Origin: Gammaproteobacteria bacterium
GTDB taxonomy: Bacteria; Pseudomonadota; Gammaproteobacteria; GCA-001735895
Assembly: GCA_026989015.1 (NCBI GenBank)
Contig: JALSKD010000182.1
Coordinates: 1 to 41,504 of the forward strand
DNA: 41,504 bases
Reading direction: 5' to 3'
Shown piece after piece: positions 29,290-36,581 of this stretch. How positions within the stretch are numbered: position 1 is the stretch's first letter; every line of letters begins with the position of its first letter. The notes below the pieces were generated by a model. It made no database searches and had not been told where the DNA came from. It saw only the letters and a list, made by a program, of their open reading frames with translations. Position numbers and translations under genes: made by a program.

Positions 29290-30456
29290 TCAGGGCAGGC
29301 TGCGGAACCAGTTCTTGCTGCTGGCCCAACGGGCCGGATTCAGCGGCTTGCCCTTGCGCCGGATCTCGAAATACAGGGCCGGCGAGCTGCGTCCGCCGCT
29401 GTCGCCGATGCTGCCGATGATCTCGCCCGGCTCGACCCATTCCCCGGTCTGCTTGAACAACGCCTCATTGTGGCCGTAGAGCGAGAGGTAGCCGTCGCCA
29501 TGGTCGAGAATGATCAGGTTGCCATAGCCCCGCAGCCAGTCGGCGAAGGCGACCCGGCCACGGGCGATGGCGCGTACATTGTTGCCGGCCGGCGCTTCGA
29601 TCATCACCCCCTGCCAGCGCAGGCTGGACGGTGGCTTGCGCTTGCCGAACAGCTTGCGCACCCGGCCCTTGACCGGCCAGGAGAGCTTGCCGCGCAGCTT
29701 GGCGAATTTCTGTTGAGGGCGGGTTTCCGCCGGAGACCGTTCCAGCAGCCGGCCGAGGGAATCGATCAGCTGGCGAAGGTTGCGGGCGTTCTCCTCCAGC
29801 TGCGCCAGCTTGCGTCCCTTGCGGCCGAGCTCCTTGTCCAGTTCGGCCAGGATCCGCTGCCGCTCGCTGCGGTCGCGGTCCAGCCGCGCCTTCTGCCTGC
29901 GCTGGCGTTCCAGCGTCTGCTCCAGGGCCTGCCGGGCCTCGAGCACGCGCTGCTCGTGGGCAGCCAGTTGCTCGAAATCGGCCCGTGATGCGTCGAGCAG
30001 CCGCTGCCGCTGACGACCAAGATAGCGGTAGTAGGTAAGGTTGCGCTGCAGCCGCGACGGATCCTGCTGCGAGAACAGCAGACGCAGCGGTTCATTGGGA
30101 CCCTGGCGGTAGGCGTCACGCAGCTGCTCAGCCAGTTGCCGACGGTGGGTTTCCATGCGCTGTTCCAGCGCCTGCTGCTGGTCGCGCAAGCGCGCGAGCT
30201 TGCGCTGCTGCTTGCGGATGCGGTTGCGGGTGTCGCGCATCTCGCGGGCGAGGTCGGCGATCCGTTTCTCGATCCGGCGCAGCTTGCGGGTCTGGGCCGA
30301 CTTGCTGTTCTGGCGCTGTTCCATCTCCCTGCGCAGGCCGTCGATGCGCTGGATCAGCTGTTTGAGCTCGTGCTCCTTGCGCGCGCGTTCGTTGCTCGCC
30401 GCCAGTGCCGGCTGGCACAGGAAAAGGACGATCAGGAGCAGTGGAAAAAGGCGCAT
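29290..30456 (-). CDS. envC: Murein hydrolase activator EnvC
   Basis: EnvC activates the amidases AmiA/AmiB at the septum during cell division. The 388-residue product has a signal peptide (MRLFPLLLIVLFLCQPALA). A long coiled coil of two segments rich in Arg, Gln and Glu follows, then a C-terminal LytM (M23) domain. That domain is degenerate: RWQGVMIEAPAG lacks the metal-binding His/Asp of HxxxD, and SPALYFEIRRKGKPLNP lacks the first His of HxH. This is the EnvC condition, an activator rather than an enzyme. I chose ATG 30456 because a signal peptide follows it; the frame is open to 30525. In many relatives gpmI stands upstream, but not here. Confidence 0.92.
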   Translation of the reverse strand: MRLFPLLLIVLFLCQPALAASNERARKEHELKQLIQRIDGLRREMEQRQNSKSAQTRKLRRIEKRIADLAREMRDTRNRIRKQQRKLARLRDQQQALEQRMETHRRQLAEQLRDAYRQGPNEPLRLLFSQQDPSRLQRNLTYYRYLGRQRQRLLDASRADFEQLAAHEQRVLEARQALEQTLERQRRQKARLDRDRSERQRILAELDKELGRKGRKLAQLEENARNLRQLIDSLGRLLERSPAETRPQQKFAKLRGKLSWPVKGRVRKLFGKRKPPSSLRWQGVMIEAPAGNNVRAIARGRVAFADWLRGYGNLIILDHGDGYLSLYGHNEALFKQTGEWVEPGEIIGSIGDSGGRSSPALYFEIRRKGKPLNPARWASSKNWFRSLP

Positions 30457-30606
30457 GGAGCGGGTCTGCGGGCAGGTGAAATCGGTAGACGCGGCGGTGG
30501 ACGGCCGCAGCCGGATCATACTCAAATCGGCCTGCCAAGGCGACCCGGAGGAATGTGAAGGGTTTCAATACGAAACGGCTTCAGCTTGCTAGACAAAGCA
30601 AAATGA

Positions 30607-30634
30607 TTGCACCATAATGGTTGCCTAATATAAG
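30607..30634 (+). promoter_or_regulatory. Candidate promoter of the arsR-rhodanese-grxC unit
   Basis: TTGCAC (30607-30612), a 16-bp spacer and TATAAG (30629-30634) match the sigma70 hexamers at 5 of 6 positions each. The region 30585-30650 is much richer in A and T than its surroundings. Both palindromes listed next lie on or beside this promoter. Confidence 0.55.
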
Positions 30635-30648
30635 TAATTGATTAAATA
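30611..30648. promoter_or_regulatory. Two palindromes forming a likely ArsR-type operator region
   Basis: ACCATAATGGT (30611-30621) is a perfect 5-bp palindrome between the -35 and -10. TAAGTAATTGATTAAATA (30631-30648) is an imperfect palindrome whose core TAAT-TG-ATTA is perfect, lying from the -10 to the start codon. ArsR-family repressors bind AT-rich dyads in just this position, often in their own promoter, so autorepression is likely. The sequence is direct; the binding is inferred. Confidence 0.5.
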
Positions 30649-30654
30649 GTGACA

Positions 30655-30984
30655 ATGAAGCTCGATAGCGTACTCCCCGGCGAAACGCCGCAGCTGCTGA
30701 CCCGCGAAGAGGACATCGAACGCGCCTCCCGCTCGCTGAAGGCGATGTCGCATCCGCTGCGTCTGAAGATCCTCTGCACCCTGGGCGACCAGGAAGTCAG
30801 CGTGCAGGGCATCGTCGAAAGTGTCGGCACCTCGCAGAGCAATATCTCCCAGCACCTGGCCATTCTTCGCGACAAGGGCATCCTGTCCTCGCGCAAGGAC
30901 GCCAACCGTGTCTACTACCGGGTCGGTGACGCCCGCACGCTGCGCCTGATCAGCATGATGCAAGAAGTTTTCTGCACCAACTGA
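30655..30984 (+). CDS. ArsR-family repressor, BigR/SqrR-like persulfide sensor
   Basis: A 109-residue winged-helix repressor. It has the ArsR helix SLKAMSHPLRLKILCTLGDQE, the recognition helix SQSNISQHLAILRDKGIL and the wing RKDANRVYYRV. Counted from ATG 30655 it has only two cysteines: Cys41, in the helix before the HTH, and Cys107, three residues from the end. In BigR, SqrR and HlyU proteins this pair forms the polysulfide bridge that senses reactive sulfur species. The metal-binding ELCVCDL motif of arsenic sensors is absent. A GTG at 30649 would add two residues. The gene overlaps the rhodanese start by 1 nt, which fits control of sulfur handling. Confidence 0.9.
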   Translation: MKLDSVLPGETPQLLTREEDIERASRSLKAMSHPLRLKILCTLGDQEVSVQGIVESVGTSQSNISQHLAILRDKGILSSRKDANRVYYRVGDARTLRLISMMQEVFCTN

Positions 30985-31442
30985 TGCTGTCGCAGATCCT
31001 CGAGTTCATTTCCAACCATGCGTTGCTGTCGCTGGCCTTCGTGCTGGCGCTGGCGGCCGTGCTGTTCAACGAATACCGTAACCTGACCGCCGGCTTCAAG
31101 GCGGTCGGGCCGCTGATCGCCACCCGCATCATCAATGACCAGGATCCGCTGATCCTCGATGTGCGCGAGACTTCGGAGATCAAGGACGGCATCATCACCG
31201 ATGCCCTGCACATTCCGCTGGGTGAACTGCCGAAACGGATGGCGGAACTGGAGGTTCACCGCCAGCGTCCGGTGCTCGTCTACTGCCGCAGCGGCAGCCG
31301 CTCGGCCAGCGCCGCCCGGCGCCTGCGCCGGGCCGGTTTCGAAACCGTCTACAACCTGGCCGGCGGCATCATGGCCTGGGTCGATCAGCATCTGCCGGTG
31401 GTTCGCCCCGGCGGCCGCAAAAACAAGCGCAAGAAGAAATAG
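30984..31442 (+). CDS. Membrane-anchored rhodanese-like sulfurtransferase
   Basis: A 152-residue protein with one N-terminal membrane helix (ALLSLAFVLALAAVLF), then a single rhodanese domain with LILDVRETSEIKDG and the active-site loop VYCRSGSRSAS. The end is very basic (GGRKNKRKKK). Rhodaneses carry a persulfide on the active-site cysteine and move sulfane sulfur to acceptors. The domain is likely cytoplasmic, given the short N-terminus and basic end. Its ATG overlaps the stop of the ArsR gene (TGATG), so the two are coupled. grxC follows after 2 bp. In Pseudomonas a similar rhodanese sits next to grx and secB. Confidence 0.92.
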   Translation: MLSQILEFISNHALLSLAFVLALAAVLFNEYRNLTAGFKAVGPLIATRIINDQDPLILDVRETSEIKDGIITDALHIPLGELPKRMAELEVHRQRPVLVYCRSGSRSASAARRLRRAGFETVYNLAGGIMAWVDQHLPVVRPGGRKNKRKKK

Positions 31443-31444
31443 CC

Positions 31445-31702
31445 ATGCCCGAGATCGTCATCTACTGCAGTGCCTTCTGCCCCTATTGCAACTGGGCCAA
31501 ACGCTTGCTCGATTCCAAGAACGCCAGCTACACCGAAATTCGCATCGATCAGGTCGAAGGCGCCCGCGACGAGATGCTGCAGCGCAGCAACGGCCGGATG
31601 ACGGTACCGCAGATCTTTATCGGCGACCTCCATGTCGGCGGCTTCGACGACCTGCAGGCGATGGACCGTGCCGGCAAGCTGGACCCGTTGCTGGCGGGCT
31701 GA
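31445..31702 (+). CDS. grxC: Glutaredoxin 3
   Basis: An 85-residue dithiol glutaredoxin that uses glutathione to reduce protein disulfides and mixed disulfides in the cytosol. It has the active site CPYC (Cys12, Cys15) after MPEIVIYCSAF, the cis-Pro TVPQIFIGDLHVGGFDDL with the glutathione-binding GG, and a short C-terminal helix. Length and motifs are those of GrxC. It lies 2 bp after the rhodanese gene and before secB, the usual gammaproteobacterial order. Confidence 0.95.
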   Translation: MPEIVIYCSAFCPYCNWAKRLLDSKNASYTEIRIDQVEGARDEMLQRSNGRMTVPQIFIGDLHVGGFDDLQAMDRAGKLDPLLAG

Positions 31703-31739
31703 CAGCGTTTGGCGGTTTCTGGTACCCTTGGCGCGTTTC

Positions 31740-31756
31740 GGCGCCGTTGCGGCGCC
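31740..31756 (+). other. GC-rich stem-loop in the grxC-secB gap
   Basis: GGCGCC, a 5-nt loop GTTGC and GGCGCC form a perfect self-complementary stem in the 85-bp gap before secB. No T-run follows, so it is not a typical intrinsic terminator. It may stabilise or partly attenuate the transcript. The arms are short and GC-rich. Confidence 0.35.
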
Positions 31757-31787
31757 TCCGTGAATCATCAACCCGACGCAGGTAACC

Positions 31788-32270
31788 ATGACCGACCAAG
31801 CCGCCCCCGAAAACCAGTTCTCCATCCAGAAGCTCTACATCAAGGATGTCTCCTTCGAGTCACCGGATACCCCGTCGGTCTTCGCCTTCGACAGCTGGGA
31901 GCCGCAGATCGAGCTGAACCTCAACAATGCCAGCAAGCAGGTCACCGAAGGCGTCTACGAGGTGATCATGAGCATCACCGCCACGGTCAAGAACAACGAC
32001 AAGACGGCCTTCCTGGTCGAGGTCCAGCAGGCCGGGCTGTTCAACATCAGCGGATTCAACGAGCAGGACACCCGCTACATCCTCGGTGCCCAGTGCATGA
32101 ACATCCTGTTCCCCTATGCGCGTGAAGTGGTTTCCGACCTCACCAACCGCGGCGGATTCCCGCCGTTGCTGCTCAACCCGGTCAATTTCGATGCGCTCTA
32201 TGCCCAAGCGATGCAGAAACAGCAGGCCGAAGCGGGTGCCGAGGGCGACGAGTCGCAGACCCAGCACTGA
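31788..32270 (+). CDS. secB: Preprotein translocase chaperone SecB
   Basis: SecB is a homotetrameric chaperone that keeps exported proteins unfolded and hands them to SecA. The 160-residue product has the family core FSIQKLYIKDVSFESPDTP, followed by LNLNNASKQVTEGVYEVIMSITAT. It also has the acidic QDTRYILGAQCMNILFPYAREVV and the conserved NRGGFPPLLLNPVNFDALYAQ. The C-terminus is acidic, which contacts SecA in known SecB. The position between grxC and gpsA is conserved in gammaproteobacteria. Confidence 0.97.
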   Translation: MTDQAAPENQFSIQKLYIKDVSFESPDTPSVFAFDSWEPQIELNLNNASKQVTEGVYEVIMSITATVKNNDKTAFLVEVQQAGLFNISGFNEQDTRYILGAQCMNILFPYAREVVSDLTNRGGFPPLLLNPVNFDALYAQAMQKQQAEAGAEGDESQTQH

Positions 32271-32275
32271 GCGGC

Positions 32276-33277
32276 ATGAGCCGGCGCGAAACCATCGCGG
32301 TACTCGGCGCCGGGTCCTGGGGTACGGCGCTGGCCCTGCAGCTGGCCCGCAACGGCCATGCGGTACGCCTGTGGGGACATGAACCCGGACACATCGAACG
32401 CTTGCGCCGCGAGCGTGAAAACCGCGCCTTTCTGCCCGGCATCGCACTGCCCGAGGCCATCGAGCCGATCGCCGACCTGGGCGCGGCCGTGGACGGTTTG
32501 CGGCATCTGCTGATCGTCATCCCGAGCAAGGCCTATCGCGACTTCCTGCGTCGGCTCAAGCCGCTGATCGATGAGCGGGTGCGGGTCTTCTGGGCCAGCA
32601 AGGGCTTCGAGATCGAGACCGGAAAGTTTCTTCATGAACTGGTGGAGGAAGAGCTGGGCAGCAGCTGTTACGGCGTCATCTCCGGCCCCACTTTTGCTAC
32701 CGAGGTGGCGCGTGGCTTGCCGTCCTCGGTGACCTGCGCCGGCAACCGCGCCGACGCCACCCGCTCCTTCGCCGAACTGCTGCACGGCGGTCATTTTCGC
32801 TGTTACACCTCGGACGACATCATCGGTGTCGAGATAGGCGGCGCGTTGAAGAATGTCCTCGCCATCGCCGTCGGTGCCGCCGATGGCCTCGGCTTCGGCG
32901 CCAATACCCGCGCCGCGCTGATCACCCGAGGGCTGGCCGAGGTGATGCGTTTCGGTGCCGCTTTCGGCGCCCGCGAGAAAACGCTGATGGGGCTGTCCGG
33001 TCTGGGTGACCTGATCCTCACCTGCACCGATGACCAGAGCCGCAACCGCCGCTTCGGGCTGGCCATCGGTCGCGGCCTGGGGATTGAGCAGGCGATCGAG
33101 GACATTGGCCAGACCGTCGAAGGCTATCGCGCGGCGCGGGCCGTCTATGAGATGGCCGGCAACAAGGCTGTGCAGATCCCGATCATGGAGCAGGTCTACA
33201 AGGTGCTCTACGAGGACAAGTCGCCGGCCGAGGCGGTCAGCGATCTCGAAGGTCGGGATCTGAAATCCGAATCCTGA
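32276..33277 (+). CDS. gpsA: Glycerol-3-phosphate dehydrogenase [NAD(P)+]
   Basis: GpsA reduces dihydroxyacetone phosphate to sn-glycerol-3-phosphate, the backbone of membrane phospholipids. The 333-residue product has the Rossmann motif IAVLGAGSWGTALALQLARNG. The region SKGFEIETG...VISGPTFATEVARGLPS follows, then EIGGALKNVLAIAVGAADGLGFGAN and TLMGLSGLGDLILTCTDDQSRNRRFG, which are family hallmarks. It starts 5 bp after secB and is convergent with trmL. Confidence 0.97.
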   Translation: MSRRETIAVLGAGSWGTALALQLARNGHAVRLWGHEPGHIERLRRERENRAFLPGIALPEAIEPIADLGAAVDGLRHLLIVIPSKAYRDFLRRLKPLIDERVRVFWASKGFEIETGKFLHELVEEELGSSCYGVISGPTFATEVARGLPSSVTCAGNRADATRSFAELLHGGHFRCYTSDDIIGVEIGGALKNVLAIAVGAADGLGFGANTRAALITRGLAEVMRFGAAFGAREKTLMGLSGLGDLILTCTDDQSRNRRFGLAIGRGLGIEQAIEDIGQTVEGYRAARAVYEMAGNKAVQIPIMEQVYKVLYEDKSPAEAVSDLEGRDLKSES

Positions 33278-33281
33278 TGCG

Positions 33282-33746
33282 TCACAGGCCTCCCGCAAAA
33301 CCCTGCTGGCGCCAGGCCTCATACACCACCACCGCCACGCAGTTGGACAGGTTCATGCTGCGCGAGCGAGGCTGCATTGGCAGCCGAAGCAGGTGGCCTT
33401 TGGGCAGGGACTGACGCATTCTTTCGGGCAGGCCACGGGTTTCGGGGCCGAACAGCAGGCCGTCGCCCGGCCGGTAGGTCACCGAGCAGTGATCGGCCCT
33501 GCCCCGCGTGCTGTAGCCAAAGATCCGTCGGCAGGGTGCCCGCTGCAACAGGTCCTCGAAATCGCGGTAGCGCTCGACTTCCGCCCATTCCCGGTAATCC
33601 AGCCCCGCGCGGCGCAGCCGTTTCTCGTCCATTGAGAACCCCAGCGGTTCGACCAGGTGCAAGCGGCAACCGGTATTGGCGGCCAGGCGGATGATGTTGC
33701 CCGTGTTGGGCGGGATCTCGGGTTCGAGCAGAATGATGTGGAACAT
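33282..33746 (-). CDS. trmL: tRNA (cytidine/uridine-34-2'-O)-methyltransferase TrmL
   Basis: TrmL 2'-O-methylates position 34 of leucine tRNAs using S-adenosylmethionine. The 154-residue product is a minimal SPOUT methyltransferase. It has EPEIPPNTGNIIRLAANTGC, LLFGPETRGLPERM and the trefoil-knot end MQPRSRSMNLSNCVAVVVYEAWRQ. Length is typical. It is 4 bp from the convergent gpsA gene. The same gpsA/trmL neighbourhood occurs in Pseudomonas. Confidence 0.96.
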   Translation of the reverse strand: MFHIILLEPEIPPNTGNIIRLAANTGCRLHLVEPLGFSMDEKRLRRAGLDYREWAEVERYRDFEDLLQRAPCRRIFGYSTRGRADHCSVTYRPGDGLLFGPETRGLPERMRQSLPKGHLLRLPMQPRSRSMNLSNCVAVVVYEAWRQQGFAGGL

Positions 33747-33772
33747 GAACCGCCTCGTTCAAAAACACTTGA

Positions 33773-33801
33773 AATATATCTTTTCTCGTCTAGCCTTCCA
33801 A
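33773..33801 (-). promoter_or_regulatory. Sigma70-type promoter of trmL
   Basis: On the minus strand TTGGAA (33796-33801), a 17-bp spacer and TATATT (33773-33778) give a good sigma70 match. The inferred transcript starts about 20 nt before the trmL ATG at 33746. It lies in the 184-bp gap that also holds the leader of the msh operon on the other strand, where I found no convincing promoter. Confidence 0.55.
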
Positions 33802-33930
33802 TAACAACAACGAGTTACGGCTCATTTCTCAAGCACTACATGAGCAGAGTGGCGCAGAGGACGGCATTTCGGGCGCACGGTTTGCGCAATAACGACTATA
33901 ACAACGGCGAAACCCGGCACAAATGTGAAG

Positions 33931-34857
33931 ATGAATCTGCGCTTCTCCCTGACCGCAGCCAACAGCATCGTTGGCGTCGATTTTCTGCCCACCGGCGTGG
34001 CCGTGGCGGAGTTGCCCGCGCGTGGACGCGAGGCTGGCCGTATCCGGCGCTGGGCGTTTCTTCCGGCCAGCGGCGAAGCGGCGCAACAGGAGGCGCTGGG
34101 CCAGTGGGTGGAGGAGCATCGGCTGGGCAAGGCACGCTGCCATTGCCTGATGGCGCGTCATGATGTGCAGATCCTGCAACTGGAACGACCGCCAGTGGAA
34201 GACGACGAATTGATCGAAGCCGTGAAGTGGAAGATCAAGGATCTGATCGGTTTCGATGTCGATCAGGCGGTGATCGAGGTCTTTGAATTGCCGCCGACAC
34301 CGAAAAATCCGCGCCAGCAGATCAATGCCATCGTCTCCAGCGAGCCGGTAGTGCGCCGCTACATCGAGCGCATCGCGCACAGCGGTCTCGATCTGCAGGT
34401 GCTGGACGTGCAGGAGCTGGTGCTGCGCAACCTGCGCCGGGTGATGGCTTTTGATGAGGGACGATCACTGGCGCTGCTGGATTTTCTCGATCACGACGGT
34501 CTGCTGACCCTGTATCACGGTCAGGATCTGCATGTGGCGCGGGATTTCAAGATCGGCCTGCGCGACATCGAAACCGCGGGTGAAGACAGTGAGAGCCTCT
34601 ATGACCAGGTATTGCTGGAACTGCAGCGGTCGATGGATTATTTCGAATCCACCTACGATCTGCCCCTGCCGCGTCGCCTGCTGATGTTCCCGCAGACCGC
34701 CGCCACCGAGCGCATGGCCAAGTACCTGCAGAATTTCGTCGGTTTCGATGTGGATTTCATTGCCCTGCAACGGGTGGGCGGCGAGGCGGCCGCTGATCTC
34801 GATCCCCAGCCCTTCCCGGCCTATTGCGCCGCGCTGCGCGGGGTGCAGAAGCCGTGA
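33931..34857 (+). CDS. mshI: MSHA biogenesis protein MshI (PilM-like)
   Basis: A 308-residue cytoplasmic protein with an actin-like ATPase fold, the PilM equivalent of the MSHA pilus. It has the ATP-binding opening NSIVGVDFLPTGVAVAEL, CHCLMARHDVQILQLERPPVED and AVKWKIKDLIGFDVDQAVIEVF. The later LALLDFLDHDGLLTLYHGQDL and RSMDYFESTYDLPLPRRLLMF also fit. PilM-type proteins anchor PilN to the motor at the inner membrane. I use ATG 33931; GTG 33925 would add two residues. It begins the msh operon, and its stop overlaps the next start (GTGA). Confidence 0.88.
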   Translation: MNLRFSLTAANSIVGVDFLPTGVAVAELPARGREAGRIRRWAFLPASGEAAQQEALGQWVEEHRLGKARCHCLMARHDVQILQLERPPVEDDELIEAVKWKIKDLIGFDVDQAVIEVFELPPTPKNPRQQINAIVSSEPVVRRYIERIAHSGLDLQVLDVQELVLRNLRRVMAFDEGRSLALLDFLDHDGLLTLYHGQDLHVARDFKIGLRDIETAGEDSESLYDQVLLELQRSMDYFESTYDLPLPRRLLMFPQTAATERMAKYLQNFVGFDVDFIALQRVGGEAAADLDPQPFPAYCAALRGVQKP

Positions 34858-35453
34858 AGCAGGACATCAATCTCTATCAGGCCCGTTTCCGGCCGCAGCG
34901 TCAGTGGCTTTCGGCCCGTCAGCTGGGCGTGTTGCTGCTGGTGCTTGTCGGGGTTCTGCTGCTGCTGACGCTGCACATGTACCGCGCGCGTGATGCGGCG
35001 CAGGCTCAGTCCGGGCAACTGAAGCAGCAGCAACAGGCACTGCAGCAGGAACTGGGTGCGCTGCAGCAGCAGCTCGATGCCCGAATGGCGGATGACCGCT
35101 GGACCCGGCGCGAGGCCGCCCTCAGGCAATCGGTGAACGACTACCGGACGCTCATCGATCAGGTTGCCGAACGCCGATTTGGCGGCGGAGAGGGCTTCTC
35201 CGGTCCACTGGCGGCGCTGACCGAACTCGGCAGTGACCGCGTGTGGCTGGAACGGATCCTGCTGTCGCAGCGGGACATCGAGCTGCAGGGCGCCGCGCTG
35301 GATGCGGCCTCGGTGCCCCAATACTTCGAGCGACTCAAGCAATTGCGGGTGTTTGCCGATCATGCCTTCGAGCGCTTCGAGATACGGCGCTCGACCCGTT
35401 ACGACTGGAAACTGGAATTCATCATGGCCACCCGGGAGCAAAGCAATGACTGA
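34854..35453 (+). CDS. PilN-like fimbrial assembly protein of the MSHA operon (MshI2)
   Basis: A 199-residue bitopic protein of the PilN class. It opens with a short cytoplasmic leader containing the PilM-binding INLYQARF motif, then one membrane helix (LGVLLLVLVGVLLLLTLHMY). A coiled coil rich in Gln and Ala and a periplasmic ferredoxin-like domain (DRVWLERILLSQRDIELQGAALDAAS) follow. The start is GTG 34854, overlapping the mshI stop (GTGA); the family INLYQ motif fixes this start. Named mshI2 or mshI1 in other genomes. It forms the inner-membrane platform with MshI and MshJ. Confidence 0.88.
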   Translation: MKQDINLYQARFRPQRQWLSARQLGVLLLVLVGVLLLLTLHMYRARDAAQAQSGQLKQQQQALQQELGALQQQLDARMADDRWTRREAALRQSVNDYRTLIDQVAERRFGGGEGFSGPLAALTELGSDRVWLERILLSQRDIELQGAALDAASVPQYFERLKQLRVFADHAFERFEIRRSTRYDWKLEFIMATREQSND

Positions 35454-36144
35454 ACGCGGCCGCGCACTGATGGGGCGTTTCGATGCGCTGAGCCTGCGCG
35501 AACGGGGGTTGATTGCCCTGACGCTGGTGGTGCTGATGCTGTTTCTGTGGTGGGTGCTGGTCTACGAAGCACTGGCCCCCGAAACCGCTCGGCTGCAGCA
35601 GGCCAACCGACAACTGAGCGGGGAAATGACCGCGATGCAGGCGGTGCGTGACGGCATCCAGCAGAAGATGGAAGACGGCGTGCACCGTGAAAGTCGGCAA
35701 CGGGTGGAGGCGCTGCAGCGGGAACTGGATCAACTGCGCCAGCGGCTGGAGCAGGACACCGGGGAACTGGTCTCGCCTCGGCACATGTTTGCGCTGATGC
35801 GCCAGATGATCGATGCAGCGCCACGGCTGGAGCTGGTCGAACTGCGCCGCAGCGCCGTCGAACCCCTGATGGAACAGGATCGGAAGGGCACCGGACAAGA
35901 TGGCCAAAGCACGGGTGAGACGGAAGACCGGCCCGATGCCGGCCCCTCCCTGTACCGGCATGTGATGCAGGTGCGGTTGCGCGGTCGTTATGCCGACATC
36001 CTGTCCTGGCTGCAGCAGCTCGAGCGCCTGCCCTGGCAACTGATGTGGAACCGGGTGGAGCTGAAGGCGGGGGATTACCCGTCCATCGAAGTGGCGTTGA
36101 GCCTGTCCACGGTCAGCGGCAGCCGCGCCTGGGTGGGGCTGTAG
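35446..36144 (+). CDS. mshJ: MSHA biogenesis protein MshJ (PilO-like)
   Basis: A 232-residue bitopic protein of the GspM/PilO class. It has a short cytoplasmic start (MTERGRALMGRFDALSLRERG), one membrane helix (LIALTLVVLMLFLWWVLVY), then a coiled coil. A C-terminal ferredoxin-like domain (YRHVMQVRLRGRYADILSWL, MWNRVELKAGDYPSIEVALSLSTV) ends the protein. Between them an acidic, low-complexity linker (about residues 145-166) is present. The start overlaps the previous gene by 8 bp. It pairs with the PilN-like protein in the MSHA platform. Confidence 0.88.
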   Translation: MTERGRALMGRFDALSLRERGLIALTLVVLMLFLWWVLVYEALAPETARLQQANRQLSGEMTAMQAVRDGIQQKMEDGVHRESRQRVEALQRELDQLRQRLEQDTGELVSPRHMFALMRQMIDAAPRLELVELRRSAVEPLMEQDRKGTGQDGQSTGETEDRPDAGPSLYRHVMQVRLRGRYADILSWLQQLERLPWQLMWNRVELKAGDYPSIEVALSLSTVSGSRAWVGL

Positions 36145-36146
36145 CC

Positions 36147-36575
36147 GTGCTGCGCGGGTTGCCACTGCTGATACTGCTGTCTGCCGTGCTGCCGGCACAG
36201 GCCGCGCTGTCCACGGCCGAAATCCCCGGTGACAGCGCGCGCTCCCGACCGGCCACGGTCATGGACCCGATGCGACCGCCACCCTTCGCATTGCGCCAGT
36301 ACCGTCTGGAGAAGCAGAAAAAACAGGCGGTCACGGCCGCGCCGAAGCCGAGCCGGAAATCCGCGACCCGATGGGTATTGAATTCGATTCTCTACGCCCC
36401 CGGGCGCCAGCGCGCCATCGTCAACGGCCGCCAGCTGGCGGTGGGTGAACGCATCGGCGGCGCCCACCTGGTGGCGATCGAGCGCGACCGGGTACGCCTC
36501 AGACTGCAGGACCGCGTCATCACCCTCAAGCTCGGGACCGCGCGACTCGACCTGAAAAAAAACCGAAAACGGTAA
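36147..36575 (+). CDS. mshK: MSHA biogenesis protein MshK
   Basis: A 142-residue exported protein. A signal peptide (GLPLLILLSAVLPAQAALS) and a Pro/Lys-rich linker precede a small beta domain. That domain reads VLNSILYAPGRQRAIVNGRQ, LAVGERIGGAHLVAIERDRV and RLRLQDRVITLKL. This is the GspC/PilP-like pattern seen in MshK, which is thought to bridge the inner-membrane platform and the MshL secretin. The start is GTG 36147, 2 bp after the mshJ stop; it directly precedes the signal peptide. The family is short and variable, so the call leans on position. Confidence 0.82.
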   Translation: MLRGLPLLILLSAVLPAQAALSTAEIPGDSARSRPATVMDPMRPPPFALRQYRLEKQKKQAVTAAPKPSRKSATRWVLNSILYAPGRQRAIVNGRQLAVGERIGGAHLVAIERDRVRLRLQDRVITLKLGTARLDLKKNRKR

Positions 36576-36581
36576 ACCATC

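Noticed and set aside
29290-30456. Active M23 metallopeptidase
   Set aside because: The HxxxD and HxH zinc ligands are missing, so it is the EnvC-type activator rather than an enzyme.
30655-30984. Arsenic-responsive ArsR
   Set aside because: It lacks the metal-binding ELCVCDL motif, and no arsenate reductase is adjacent; Cys41/Cys107 fit persulfide sensors better.
31740-31756. Stem-loop before secB as terminator of grxC
   Set aside because: The stem is good but no T-run follows, so I list it only as a structure, not a terminator.
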